18,873 bases of DNA from [Leptolyngbya] sp. JSC-1 (GTDB lineage Bacteria > Cyanobacteriota > Cyanobacteriia > Elainellales > Elainellaceae): assembly GCA_000733415.1 (NCBI GenBank), contig KL662192.1, positions 1,015,584-1,034,456 of the forward strand, in the 5' to 3' direction. Of this stretch, positions 1 through 6,912 are shown piece after piece. The position numbers and the translations under genes were made by a program. The notes beneath the pieces were generated by a model. The model worked only from the letters and a program-made list of their open reading frames with translations, had not been told where the DNA came from and did no database searches. Numbering within the stretch: position 1 is the stretch's first letter; each line of letters starts with the position of its first letter.

Positions 1-159
1 AGATGCAGTGCGGACATCTTGCCCGCGCCAGCGAGACTTGGCACTGCGGATCTTCAAATTAATGATCTTGATCGACTTAGTCATCTCAATAGATCGCAAA
101 TCCTGTTGAGATTCCCCCTATCTCCCCTTACCAGAGGCTACGGTATCCACACAGTCGAA

Positions 160-266
160 GATCCCCCCTACCCCCCCTTAAAATCAAGGGGGAAGAGGCG
201 CAGCCTGGACGCAGCACCTACCAATCAGGGATTGAAGTCCCCCTTGATCAGGGGAATTGAGGGGGA
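160..266. repeat. C5/G5-rich inverted repeat pair
   Basis: The arm at 160-193 (CCCCCC-TA-CCCCCCC-TTA, then ATCAAGGGGGA) and the arm at 236-266 (TCCCCCTTGATCA, then AATTGAGGGGGA) are imperfect inverted copies of each other, about 45 bp apart. Each arm also folds on itself. Repeats of this composition are scattered through many cyanobacterial spacers. A role in transcript ends or a mobile origin is possible, but neither is shown by the sequence. Confidence 0.55.
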
Positions 267-349
267 GCGACCCCTTGCATTGAGTCGCGATCGCCCTCCG
301 GGCGGTGCGGAGCACCATCGAAATCTGTGTACACGGTAGCCCAGCATTG

Positions 350-390
350 GGGGGCAAGAGGGGCCTATCATAGCCGAATTCAGCAACGCT
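350..390. mobile_element. Solo right end of MITE-like element
   Basis: The segment TTGGGGGGC...GGGGCCTATCAT...ATTCAGCAACGCT resembles the right half of the complete element at 15373-15519 (TTGGGGGGCTAGGGGG...AATCAT...ATTCAGCAACGCC). The end sequence at 378-390 matches its 13-bp terminal repeat at 12 of 13 positions. I found no matching left end upstream, so this looks like a truncated or decayed copy. Confidence 0.5.
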
Positions 391-420
391 TCTTTTTAAT
401 CCAGTAAAAAACTGTTGGCA

Positions 421-1407
421 CTAACCAAGCCCTAAACCCAGGTTTAAGCAGTGGATTGGCGACAAATCTGCTGCTGTTTGTTGCCAGGTCAATCCAGCAT
501 CATCTGAAAGAAAAATTTGACCGTCACGGGTGCTAAAGACTGTTAATTTTCCTAGAGTGGATAAGGTTCCCGTGTTGATGTTATCTGAGAACCAGTCTGG
601 TAGTCCCTGGGTACATTTCTCAAATGCGCCGGGTTGCTCAAGCGGACGGCGATAGATCGCAGCCCTGCCCCCGCGAGGACCCATCGAAACTGTCATCAAA
701 AGGGTTGCTCCACTCACTGCAACAGCGCGGGCGTAGGTAGCATGAAGATTAGCTTGATCGAAGCTCCAAGAGGTTCCCTGATCTGGACTCACTGCTAACC
801 CTTCAGCCGTTGCTGCCACCACCCAGCCAGGACGATCGGGAACGGTCCGTACTTCGTGAACATCCGCATGAAAGTCAATCGTAGGCTGCCAAGATTTCCC
901 TTGATCCAAGGAACGTAAAATACCGCCAACATGCACATTCACATAGAGTTCTCCTGATGCTCCTATGGCCATCGAGCGCACGTCAGGAGGACCGCCCCAG
1001 GGTGTGTACCACTGCTCGCGTTCCTTCACCTGGTCAAAACAGTTGATGCGGTCAATACTGCCGTTTGCGATTCGCAGTAAATGAGCCTCGGAGGTGCCAA
1101 CCAAAACCGCTCCAGGAATGGGCAGAATGCAGTTGAGTCGCAGATCATCCACTGAAGTGACTTGATGCCATTGCCCAGCTGCGTCACGATGCCATATCGA
1201 TTGATGATCGCCAATCGCCCAGATCTCACCCGCGGTTGCCGCCAGCGCAGTAATGGATTTGCCTCCAAGTTCGACCTGTTGCTTGGAAGGTTGCTTAGGA
1301 TCAAGAAACAGCAAGCCATTCGATGTGCCTGCAATCACTGTGGCATCTGCTTGTTTATGTTCGATTGGCTCAACCTGATTTGTGATTTGCTGTGCAGTAG
1401 TTTTCAT
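421..1407 (-). CDS. Asp-box (BNR) beta-propeller protein
   Basis: This 328-aa protein has at least three Asp-box/BNR motifs of the S-x-D-x-G-x-T/S-W type: SLDQGKSW (166-173), SPDQGTSW (207-214) and SDDAGLTW (301-308). Between them are alternating beta-rich segments (for example VIAGTSNGLLFL at 24-35 and VVAATAEGLAVS near 196-207), as in sialidase-like or Ycf48-like propellers. No signal peptide or membrane segment is visible, so a cytoplasmic location is likely. No sialidase catalytic set is evident, so an enzyme call is not justified; a binding or scaffold role is an inference. The start is supported by an AGGAGA ribosome site about 7 bases upstream. The gene diverges from the hydrolase-like gene across a short shared promoter region. 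Confidence 0.8.
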   Translation of the reverse strand: MKTTAQQITNQVEPIEHKQADATVIAGTSNGLLFLDPKQPSKQQVELGGKSITALAATAGEIWAIGDHQSIWHRDAAGQWHQVTSVDDLRLNCILPIPGAVLVGTSEAHLLRIANGSIDRINCFDQVKEREQWYTPWGGPPDVRSMAIGASGELYVNVHVGGILRSLDQGKSWQPTIDFHADVHEVRTVPDRPGWVVAATAEGLAVSPDQGTSWSFDQANLHATYARAVAVSGATLLMTVSMGPRGGRAAIYRRPLEQPGAFEKCTQGLPDWFSDNINTGTLSTLGKLTVFSTRDGQIFLSDDAGLTWQQTAADLSPIHCLNLGLGLG

Positions 1408-1502
1408 AGTTGCATCTCCTTTTTCATCGATGCTTCCTCTTTAGGCTAACATCTGAGCTAACATCAGAGGGTAGAAGACTTGCAGCACTTGGAGAAAGAC
1501 CG
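1408..1502. promoter_or_regulatory. Divergent promoter region with 12-bp tandem repeat
   Basis: This 95-bp spacer lies between two divergent genes and must hold both promoters and the ribosome sites. GCTAACATCTGA is followed directly by GCTAACATCAGA (about 1445-1468), a 12-bp tandem repeat with one mismatch. I cannot place -10/-35 boxes with confidence. Confidence 0.45.
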
Positions 1503-2393
1503 ATGTTTCTACCTCCTGGCTTTGGCGAACGCTCCATCCAAACCAAGATGGGCAGAATGGTTTACTACACAGCTCAGGGAGAACCCTGGGAAGTGCCGAA
1601 CGACACACGAGAAACCCTGGTATTTCTGCATGGGTTTGGGGGTGGCTCTTCGGCTTATGAGTGGTCTAAAGTCTATCCTGCTTTTGCTGCCGACTATCGA
1701 GTTTTCGCGCCCGATTTAATTGGCTGGGGACGCTCCGAGCATCCAGTCCGCAATTATCAGGTAGACGATTACATTAAGACTATCATCGAGTTTATTGAGC
1801 AGACCTGTACAGGTCCAACAACTGTGATTGCGTCTGCATTAACGGCGGCATTTACGATCCGAGCCGCGATCGAACGTCCCGAATTGTTCAAGTCGTTGAT
1901 TTTGACTACCGCAGCGGGCTTGGCTGAGTTTGGGCGAGACTACCGCAGCAGTTTGGCGGCAAAAGTTGTTACGATTCCCTTGCTAGATCGATTGCTCTAC
2001 AGCACAGGGGTCGCCACCGAGTTTGGGATTCGCAATTTTTTAGAACAACGTCAATTTGCCGATCCAGAGCGAGTTTATCCAGAAATCGTCAAGGCCTATT
2101 TGCAATCTGCCCAACAACCAAATGCCGAATATGCAGCACTTTCCTTCGTGCGAGGCGATTTGACCTTTGATTTATCGCAATACGTTACTAAACTAACGAT
2201 TCCTACAGCTCTAATTTGGGGAAGGCGAGCGGAATTTACAGGGCCAGAAATTGGTCGTCGTTTGGCTGAAATGAATCCGCAAGCCATTCGCATCTTCTAT
2301 CAATTTGAGGATGTGGGGCTGACCCCGCAACTGGAATTACCGGCAGTGACAATCGGGCTGATTCAAAAGTTTTTACCCCAGCTTCACCAGTAG
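1503..2393 (+). CDS. Alpha/beta-hydrolase fold protein, likely pseudoenzyme
   Basis: This is a 296-aa alpha/beta-hydrolase fold protein. The fold is marked by FLHGFGG (41-47, oxyanion-hole strand), APDLIGWGRS (69-78), a strand-turn-helix at 108-118 where the nucleophile elbow belongs, LIWG (237-240) and a C-terminal PQLELP block (275-280). All three catalytic positions look changed. The elbow reads A-S-A-L-T instead of G-x-S-x-G (Ala112 at the nucleophile), WGRRAE has Ala243 where Asp is usual, and DVGLTPQLE has Leu273 where His is usual. A non-catalytic role or an unusual mechanism is inferred. The open frame begins at 1410, but I chose ATG 1503 because a GGAGA site precedes it, the fold starts there, and the earlier start would run over the divergent promoter. 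The gene converges on the sensor kinase gene. Confidence 0.8.
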   Translation: MFLPPGFGERSIQTKMGRMVYYTAQGEPWEVPNDTRETLVFLHGFGGGSSAYEWSKVYPAFAADYRVFAPDLIGWGRSEHPVRNYQVDDYIKTIIEFIEQTCTGPTTVIASALTAAFTIRAAIERPELFKSLILTTAAGLAEFGRDYRSSLAAKVVTIPLLDRLLYSTGVATEFGIRNFLEQRQFADPERVYPEIVKAYLQSAQQPNAEYAALSFVRGDLTFDLSQYVTKLTIPTALIWGRRAEFTGPEIGRRLAEMNPQAIRIFYQFEDVGLTPQLELPAVTIGLIQKFLPQLHQ

Positions 2394-2569
2394 GCGACCA
2401 GTCGGCTGAATTGGTTACACGGGAACCCGAAGTTTAGAGAGGCTGAGGGCTAGCGTCGAGCTATGGAAATCGCTGGCTTGTAGGCTATGTCTTCACCCCG
2501 TTTGCGAGCAATGTAGCTCAGAATGGCTCTGTAGATGACATACATTGTTGTAGATGCTCAGTTGTAAAT
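2394..2569. other. Convergent spacer, nothing clear
   Basis: This 176-bp spacer separates the ends of two convergent genes. I see no strong hairpin followed by a T-run on either strand. A TAGCTCAGAATGG stretch recalls a tRNA D-arm, but no acceptor, anticodon or T arm fits around it. Confidence 0.5.
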
Positions 2570-4102
2570 TCAAAGATTTTTGCTTGGGGTGATTGTGTCT
2601 GAAGCTTCCATCCGTGCAGGCAACACAAGGGTAAAGCTCGTTTGGCCGGGAGGAGTTGGATCCAGGGTGAGATCGCCGCTGTGGGCACGGGCAATTTCCC
2701 GCGATAGGCTGAGACCCAGGCCAATGCCTTCCACCTTGCGGGTACGGGCCGGATCGCCGCGATAGAAGCGATCAAAAATGCGCTCGCGATCGGGTAGGGG
2801 AATTGGCTTTGAAGCATTCGTGATCGTGATCTGGACATTAGTTCCCTGCTGATGGCCTGCAATCCGAATCCAGCCGTTGGCGAGATTGTATTTAATCGCG
2901 TTGCTAATCAGGTTTTGCAGCAGTTGCGTCAATAAATCCAGATCGCCCCAAACAGCTAGGTCGGCGGGCAGGTGGGTTTGAACTTCGAGATGGGGCGCTG
3001 ACAGTTCGATGTCTTCCACGATCACTGTCAGCAGAGTAGATAAATTGACTTCAACTTTGTGTAGGCTGATTTGGCCCGCATCGGCTAGCGATAGCAACAG
3101 CAGTTTGCGGACAATGCTATTCAAACGGCTGACTTCATCCAACAGGGTACTAAGGCTCTGCTGCATGGGCGATCCGGGTTCGGTATGTTGCAGCGTATGC
3201 TCTAATTCTCCTTGCAAAATTGCCAACGGCGTTTTCAGTTCATGGGCGGCATCGGCGCTAAAGCGAGACGCTTGCTTAAAACTGCGGCTGAGGCGCTCTA
3301 GCATTTGGTTAAATACTTGAATTAATTCAACAAATTCGAGATCGCCAGTACCAATCGGCACCCGTTGATCGAGGCCAGTGACTGTCACCTGTTGAATGGC
3401 GCTGGTGAGTTTGCGAATTGGATGCAGTGCATTACCAGATAATCCCCAAGCCCCGCCTGCAATCAGTAACAGAATACCGGAAATCACCAGCACAAAAATA
3501 TTCCGAATCGCTGCCATTTCCTGATCAATGGCTTGAAGGTTAATAGCAAGCACCGCCTGGGCTGGAGGAAAATCCACTGCTGCCACTCGCCAACTTCCGG
3601 TGGCCGTGCGTTGCGTCATGACCTGTGGATCGGGCAATGTGCCGTCGGGTAAACGGTCTGCGGAAGGAGACGTGTCTAACTTGCGGTTAGGTTGGGGAGA
3701 CGAAAATTTTTCTGGATCATAGGACAAGTGACCAGGTGAGTTGAACTGGACAGCGGAAAAAAATGGAGAGTAGGACGGTAACAGCAAGTTAATGTTAAAG
3801 TCATCAGTCCAATTATCAGACTGATACAATCGTCTGCCTTGTTGATCCAACACCAGCAAAGCAATCGGCGTATCCGTATCGGCTCCTAGTTCACTGGGTA
3901 GTGAGGCAATAAAGGACCCCCAGCGGCCTTGCAGCCGAGGGCGAGTAGCGCGGATCACCTGGCTTTCGAGTCTGGCATCGAGACGATTCACCTTAGCAGC
4001 ATAAATCAACCGCCAAGCTACCAAACCAAAGCTGACCAAAGCCGTTCCGGCTAAAATAGCCGATAACAAAGCAATGCGCAGTCGAAACGAACGAAGTCTC
4101 AC
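2570..4102 (-). CDS. HAMP-type sensor histidine kinase
   Basis: This 510-aa membrane sensor kinase would phosphorylate the regulator encoded just upstream. It has a first membrane helix (about 9-31), a periplasmic sensor region of about 165 residues (about 35-200), a second helix (about 201-222) and a HAMP linker (about 223-280). The dimerisation/H box is FSADAAHELKTP with His287, the N box is NLISNAIKYN (397-405 region), and the G2 box is GIGLGLSLS (459-467). The usual D-x-G-x-G of the G1 box reads N-A-S-K-P (429-433); an N at this site is also found in CusS-like metal-sensor kinases. The start is GTG at 4102: an in-frame stop lies a few codons upstream, and a 13-bp tandem repeat occupies the place where a ribosome site would be. 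It is likely co-transcribed with the regulator across a 107-bp structured spacer. Confidence 0.9.
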   Translation of the reverse strand: MRLRSFRLRIALLSAILAGTALVSFGLVAWRLIYAAKVNRLDARLESQVIRATRPRLQGRWGSFIASLPSELGADTDTPIALLVLDQQGRRLYQSDNWTDDFNINLLLPSYSPFFSAVQFNSPGHLSYDPEKFSSPQPNRKLDTSPSADRLPDGTLPDPQVMTQRTATGSWRVAAVDFPPAQAVLAINLQAIDQEMAAIRNIFVLVISGILLLIAGGAWGLSGNALHPIRKLTSAIQQVTVTGLDQRVPIGTGDLEFVELIQVFNQMLERLSRSFKQASRFSADAAHELKTPLAILQGELEHTLQHTEPGSPMQQSLSTLLDEVSRLNSIVRKLLLLSLADAGQISLHKVEVNLSTLLTVIVEDIELSAPHLEVQTHLPADLAVWGDLDLLTQLLQNLISNAIKYNLANGWIRIAGHQQGTNVQITITNASKPIPLPDRERIFDRFYRGDPARTRKVEGIGLGLSLSREIARAHSGDLTLDPTPPGQTSFTLVLPARMEASDTITPSKNL

Positions 4103-4134
4103 GGTTAGGTTTTACGGTTAGGTTTTACGGTTAG
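4101..4134. repeat. 13-bp tandem repeat at kinase start codon
   Basis: The unit ACGGTTAGGTTTT occurs at 4101-4113 and 4114-4126, and a third partial copy ACGGTTAG follows at 4127-4134. The innermost copy overlaps the GTG start of the kinase gene on the minus strand. The array therefore forms the whole leader immediately before the kinase, and no Shine-Dalgarno sequence is visible there. Confidence 0.85.
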
Positions 4135-4135
4135 T

Positions 4136-4205
4136 AGGGGCAAAGCATTTGCTCATAGATCTGTCTGATCGCGCTCTAACCTCCTTGGTAGATGCTTTGC
4201 CCTTA
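4136..4205. repeat. Palindromic interspersed repeat between regulator and kinase
   Basis: GGGCAAAGCAT at 4138-4148 is matched perfectly by ATGCTTTGCCC at 4192-4202. The pairing extends outwards by several more bases with one mismatch (AGTAGGGGC against GCCCTTACC). The loop is 43 bases. I recognise GTAGGGGCAAAGCAT-like inverted repeats as a dispersed cyanobacterial spacer element. Here it lies between two genes of one operon, so the transcript would carry a strong hairpin that could process or attenuate the message. Confidence 0.7.
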
Positions 4206-4209
4206 CCAG

Positions 4210-4887
4210 TCACGATTCCGGTTTGCGAAACCGATAGCCCACACCGCGCACGCTTTCGATCCAGCTGGGTTCGTTGCCCAAATCGACCTTTTTGCGCAGT
4301 CGCTGAATGCAGACATCCACAACGTTTGTATTGGGATTAAAATCATAGCCCCAAACATGCTCTAGAATTTGGGTGCGGGTAAACACTCGCCCAGGAGCAC
4401 GCATCAAATACTCCAACAAATTGAATTCGCGGGTTGTCAACTCAATCACCTGCTCAGTGCGGCTGACTTCGCGAGTCAGCCGATCCAGCTTAATCGGACC
4501 AACGGCCAGGACATTCTGGCGCTCGCCGGTAGTTCGTCGCACAACTGCATGAATCCGGGCTACGAGTTCCTCAACAAAAAACGGTTTGGCAATGTAATCA
4601 TCGGCTCCCAGGTTTAATCCCTCTAAACGGTCGTCTAATTCATTGCGAGCTGTCAACAAAATTACCGGCACATTGCGTCTGGCCCGACGCAGGTGTTTCA
4701 GAATCGAAAGGCCGTCCTTTCCCGGCACCATAATATCCAGCACGATCACATCGTAGGCATTGCTCATGGCTCGCCCATAGCCCTCGTCTCCGTGATCGCA
4801 ATAGTCCACGACAAAGCCTTGCTCTTTTAACCCAGCCTGAACAAAGTTAGCAATTTTTGCCTCATCTTCTACAAACAGGATGTGCAT
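4210..4887 (-). CDS. OmpR/PhoB-type response regulator
   Basis: This 225-aa DNA-binding regulator would be activated by the adjacent kinase. The receiver domain (1-120) has the acidic pair E7/D8, phospho-acceptor Asp51 (VLDIMVPGKDG), Thr79 and Lys101 (KPF). The C-terminal winged helix (about 128-223) carries LTTREFNLLEYL, RVFTRTQILEHVWGYDF, TNVVDVCIQRLRKKVD and ESVRGVGYRF. The TNVVDV-I-RLR-K-D signature resembles CusR/NrsR-like regulators of metal efflux. I chose ATG 4887 because the receiver begins MHILFVEDEA. An upstream ATG at 4989 would add 34 residues of low-complexity sequence with no receiver homology. The gene faces away from the adaptor-pump genes, the layout known for nrsRS/nrsBACD in Synechocystis. 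The inducing signal is not shown by the sequence. Confidence 0.92.
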   Translation of the reverse strand: MHILFVEDEAKIANFVQAGLKEQGFVVDYCDHGDEGYGRAMSNAYDVIVLDIMVPGKDGLSILKHLRRARRNVPVILLTARNELDDRLEGLNLGADDYIAKPFFVEELVARIHAVVRRTTGERQNVLAVGPIKLDRLTREVSRTEQVIELTTREFNLLEYLMRAPGRVFTRTQILEHVWGYDFNPNTNVVDVCIQRLRKKVDLGNEPSWIESVRGVGYRFRKPES

Positions 4888-4996
4888 AACGGCTTGATCC
4901 CATCCCTGGCTCTGGCTCTGGCTAGGAGTATTCTTGCGTCTTCTCCAGCATAGCTCCACCGCCACTTTAGCGATTTTCTTACGGTTCATTGAGAAA

Positions 4997-5014
4997 GATT
5001 ACAAAATTGTAATC
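4997..5014. promoter_or_regulatory. Inverted-repeat operator candidate
   Basis: GATTACAA, two A bases, then TTGTAATC form a near-perfect palindrome with 8-bp arms. The TTACAA-nn-TTGTAA core resembles boxes bound by CusR/CopR-type regulators (TGACAA-nn-TTGTCA). It lies 110 bp upstream of the regulator start, where autoregulation would be expected, and 375 bp from the adaptor gene. Confidence 0.55.
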
Positions 5015-5300
5015 CAATCAGCAGGTCCGCGATCATTCTAGGCTGCTTCAATCAACAGCAGGGGCTTCTAGAAATTACTTGGTATTCTATGTAACACAAA
5101 ATCAGTTGGGCGATGTTGGCAGAGCAGCAGCAACGAATTTAACAATAAAGTCCAACACTAAAGTAAAAGCAAAGTAAAAGCGGCAATTTATCTATCTTTC
5201 TAGGCATTTACCCAATTGCTTGCAGTTCCCAAACTATTAAAGCGAGTCAGTTGAAGCGAGTCAGTAACAATTCGCACGGTTCTCAACCATTGTCACCTTG

Positions 5301-5353
5301 TTTGTAACCGTATCTACAGCCATTTATAACCGCAGCCAACCATCACTTGTAAC
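5301..5353 (+). promoter_or_regulatory. Phased direct repeats upstream of adaptor gene
   Basis: TTTGTAAC (5301), TTTATAAC (5323) and CTTGTAAC (5346) are spaced 22 and 23 bp apart, and a weaker ATTGTCAC lies at 5289. OmpR/PhoB-type regulators bind head-to-tail repeats with an 11-bp pitch, so a 22-bp spacing places these on one face of the helix. They sit 35-90 bp before the adaptor start codon. Binding by the neighbouring regulator is inferred. Confidence 0.4.
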
Positions 5354-5388
5354 GCTAACTGTTCCGAACTTCAGGGGTAAACCAGAGC

Positions 5389-6831
5389 ATGAAACTCGAT
5401 TCCTATGGTTCTATGTGTAGTAATGTTGCGAGGCTACGCCTAGTCTTGGGGTCGCTGGGCATAGCTGGGCTGTTGCTCTTTCCTAGCGGATGCAGCCTGA
5501 TTCCACCGGGAGAAGCCCAGACCCAATCCTCCGAACAGCGCCAACCAGGGCCTGTAGCGGTAGATGTGGCCGTAGCTCAAACTGGGCAAATTGAAGCTGA
5601 ACTAGTCTACACCGGTACAACTTTGCCCTACCGGGAAATTTCGGTGCGTTCGCAGGTGGAGGGGCAGGTGCTGGATGTGGCTGTGGATGTAGGCAACCCG
5701 GTTCGGCAAGGGCAGATCGTGGCCCAGCTGGATGACGCCATTCTGACGGCAGCCGTGGTAGAAGCTGATGCGGAAGTAGCAGCCCGACAGTCCGAGGTCG
5801 CTAGTTTGCAAGCCGAGGTGAACGATGCTCAAACCCAAGTCGAGCAAGCCCAGCTAGAACTGCAACAGGCCCAATCAGACGCTACTCGTCTAGAAGAGTT
5901 GTTTCGCTCTGGAGCCGTTTCTGAACAGGCGGTGGAACAGGCCCGCACGACAGCAGCCACAGCAGAACAAGCGGTGCGGTCAGCTCAGCAGCAGGTGCGG
6001 AATCGGCAGCGAGCTGTAGAAGCAGCCCAGCGACGAGTCACTTCCCAAACCGCGCTGGTGACCCAAGCCCAACGGCGGCAGTCCTACACCACACTCACGG
6101 CTCCGGTGAATGGCGCTGTTCTGGAACGAACTTTAGAGCCAGGAGATTTAGCTCAACCTGGCAGCGAAATTCTGCGGCTGGGTGATCTGAGCCAGGTGAA
6201 AGTAGAAGTGCAGCTCTCAGAGCTAGAACTCGCTAACGTGCGCGTTGGCCAACCAGCCCAAGTGCGGCTCGATGCCTTTCCTGATCAGGTATTCCAGGGG
6301 CGTGTGACGCAAGTATCGCCAGCCGCAGATCCTACAGCCCGTCTAGTGCCCATCGAAGTCACCATTCCCAATCCAGACAGACGTATTGGCAGCGGCCTAT
6401 TAGCTCGCGTCAGCTTTGAGCAACCGCAGGCTCAGCGGGTTGTTGTGCCAGAAACCGCCGTGCAGATTAGAACCAGTTCGGAGAACCAGGGTAATCAAGG
6501 CGATCAGGGCAACCAGGGCAATTCCTCTCCAGCCCAATCTTCAGCACCGCAAAATTCAGCTAACCCAACTGCGGCTAACCCGCCTTCAGTTAACGATTCA
6601 GCCGCTTCTGAGCGCGAGTCATCAGCAACTCTGTTTTTGGTACGGCGTCAGAACGAGGGAGCCACGGTTACCAGCCGCCAGGTCAAGCTAGGCAACCGCG
6701 CCGATGGACAAGTCGAAATTTTAGCCGGATTGAATCCCGGAGAAGAATTTGTAGTACGCAGCAGCGGAGCCTTGCAGAATGGTGCTCCTGTGCGCCTCAG
6801 CATCCTCTCCCAAACCGCTCCAGTCAATTAA
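5389..6831 (+). CDS. RND efflux periplasmic adaptor (HlyD/AcrA family) lipoprotein
   Basis: This 480-aa membrane-fusion protein would couple the RND pump to an outer-membrane channel. The N-terminus has a hydrophobic segment (about 17-33) ending in FPSGC, a lipobox-like site with Cys35. A first beta/lipoyl half (about 75-115, VEGQVLDVAVDVGNPVRQG) is followed by a long Q/A/E-rich coiled-coil hairpin (about 120-225) and the second lipoyl half (TLTAPVNGAVLERTLEPGDLAQPG-like region, about 235-260). Beta-barrel segments follow (about 265-350). A Q/N/G/S/P-rich insert, including four N/D-Q-G triplets, interrupts the C-terminal part at about 361-413 before the membrane-proximal end. A GGGGT-like site lies a little far upstream of the chosen ATG. 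The pump gene follows after 81 bp and is probably in the same operon. Confidence 0.9.
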   Translation: MKLDSYGSMCSNVARLRLVLGSLGIAGLLLFPSGCSLIPPGEAQTQSSEQRQPGPVAVDVAVAQTGQIEAELVYTGTTLPYREISVRSQVEGQVLDVAVDVGNPVRQGQIVAQLDDAILTAAVVEADAEVAARQSEVASLQAEVNDAQTQVEQAQLELQQAQSDATRLEELFRSGAVSEQAVEQARTTAATAEQAVRSAQQQVRNRQRAVEAAQRRVTSQTALVTQAQRRQSYTTLTAPVNGAVLERTLEPGDLAQPGSEILRLGDLSQVKVEVQLSELELANVRVGQPAQVRLDAFPDQVFQGRVTQVSPAADPTARLVPIEVTIPNPDRRIGSGLLARVSFEQPQAQRVVVPETAVQIRTSSENQGNQGDQGNQGNSSPAQSSAPQNSANPTAANPPSVNDSAASERESSATLFLVRRQNEGATVTSRQVKLGNRADGQVEILAGLNPGEEFVVRSSGALQNGAPVRLSILSQTAPVN

Positions 6832-6834
6832 TTT

Positions 6835-6858
6835 CAGCCAATTAAACAGCCAATTAAA
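6835..6858. repeat. 12-bp tandem repeat in adaptor-pump spacer
   Basis: CAGCCAATTAAA occurs twice in direct succession (6835-6846 and 6847-6858). A degenerate copy, CAGTCAATTAAT, lies immediately before it at the adaptor stop codon. It fills part of the 81-bp gap between two co-oriented genes. Confidence 0.85.
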
Positions 6859-6912
6859 AAGAATCAAAACAGTAAATCAAAACTACCCACTACCCAGCCA
6901 CCCAACACAACC

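Larger units (their letters stand above)
1..420. repeat. Gene-free, repeat-rich spacer
   Basis: I see no convincing gene here; the 106-codon open frame at 19-339 runs through repeats. The stretch holds several inverted repeats typical of cyanobacterial intergenic DNA. GCAGTGC at 5-11 faces GCACTGC at 41-47. A C-rich/G-rich segment at about 160-193 is matched by an inverted, diverged copy at about 236-266, and both contain CCCCCTT and AAGGGGG-type blocks. A HIP1 octamer GCGATCGC lies at 287-294. The right part (about 350-390) ends in ATTCAGCAACGCT and resembles the right half of the mobile element at 15373-15519. Confidence 0.7.
4888..5388. promoter_or_regulatory. Divergent control region, regulator/efflux genes
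   Basis: This 500-bp spacer has no gene. It holds an inverted repeat at 4997-5014, an 11-bp tandem repeat AAAGTAAAAGC at 5160-5181, a 12-bp direct repeat AAGCGAGTCAGT (5240-5251 and 5254-5265), and three TTTGTAAC-like direct repeats at 5301, 5323 and 5346. These are the places to look for binding of the adjacent regulator. I could not assign a confident -10/-35 pair. Confidence 0.55.

Noticed and set aside
287..294. HIP1 octamer GCGATCGC as a functional site
   Set aside because: I noticed only one copy in the window; it is useful as a cyanobacterial hint but says nothing about function here.
19..339. 106-codon open frame at the window start
   Set aside because: Its sequence is the translation of C/G-rich inverted repeats and it lacks a ribosome site.
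2505..2580. tRNA-like D-arm sequence TAGCTCAGAATGG
   Set aside because: No 7-bp acceptor stem, anticodon arm or GTTCGAATC-type T arm can be placed around it.
4888..4989. 34-residue N-terminal extension of the response regulator
   Set aside because: The receiver domain starts exactly at ATG 4887; the extension is low-complexity and has no good ribosome site.
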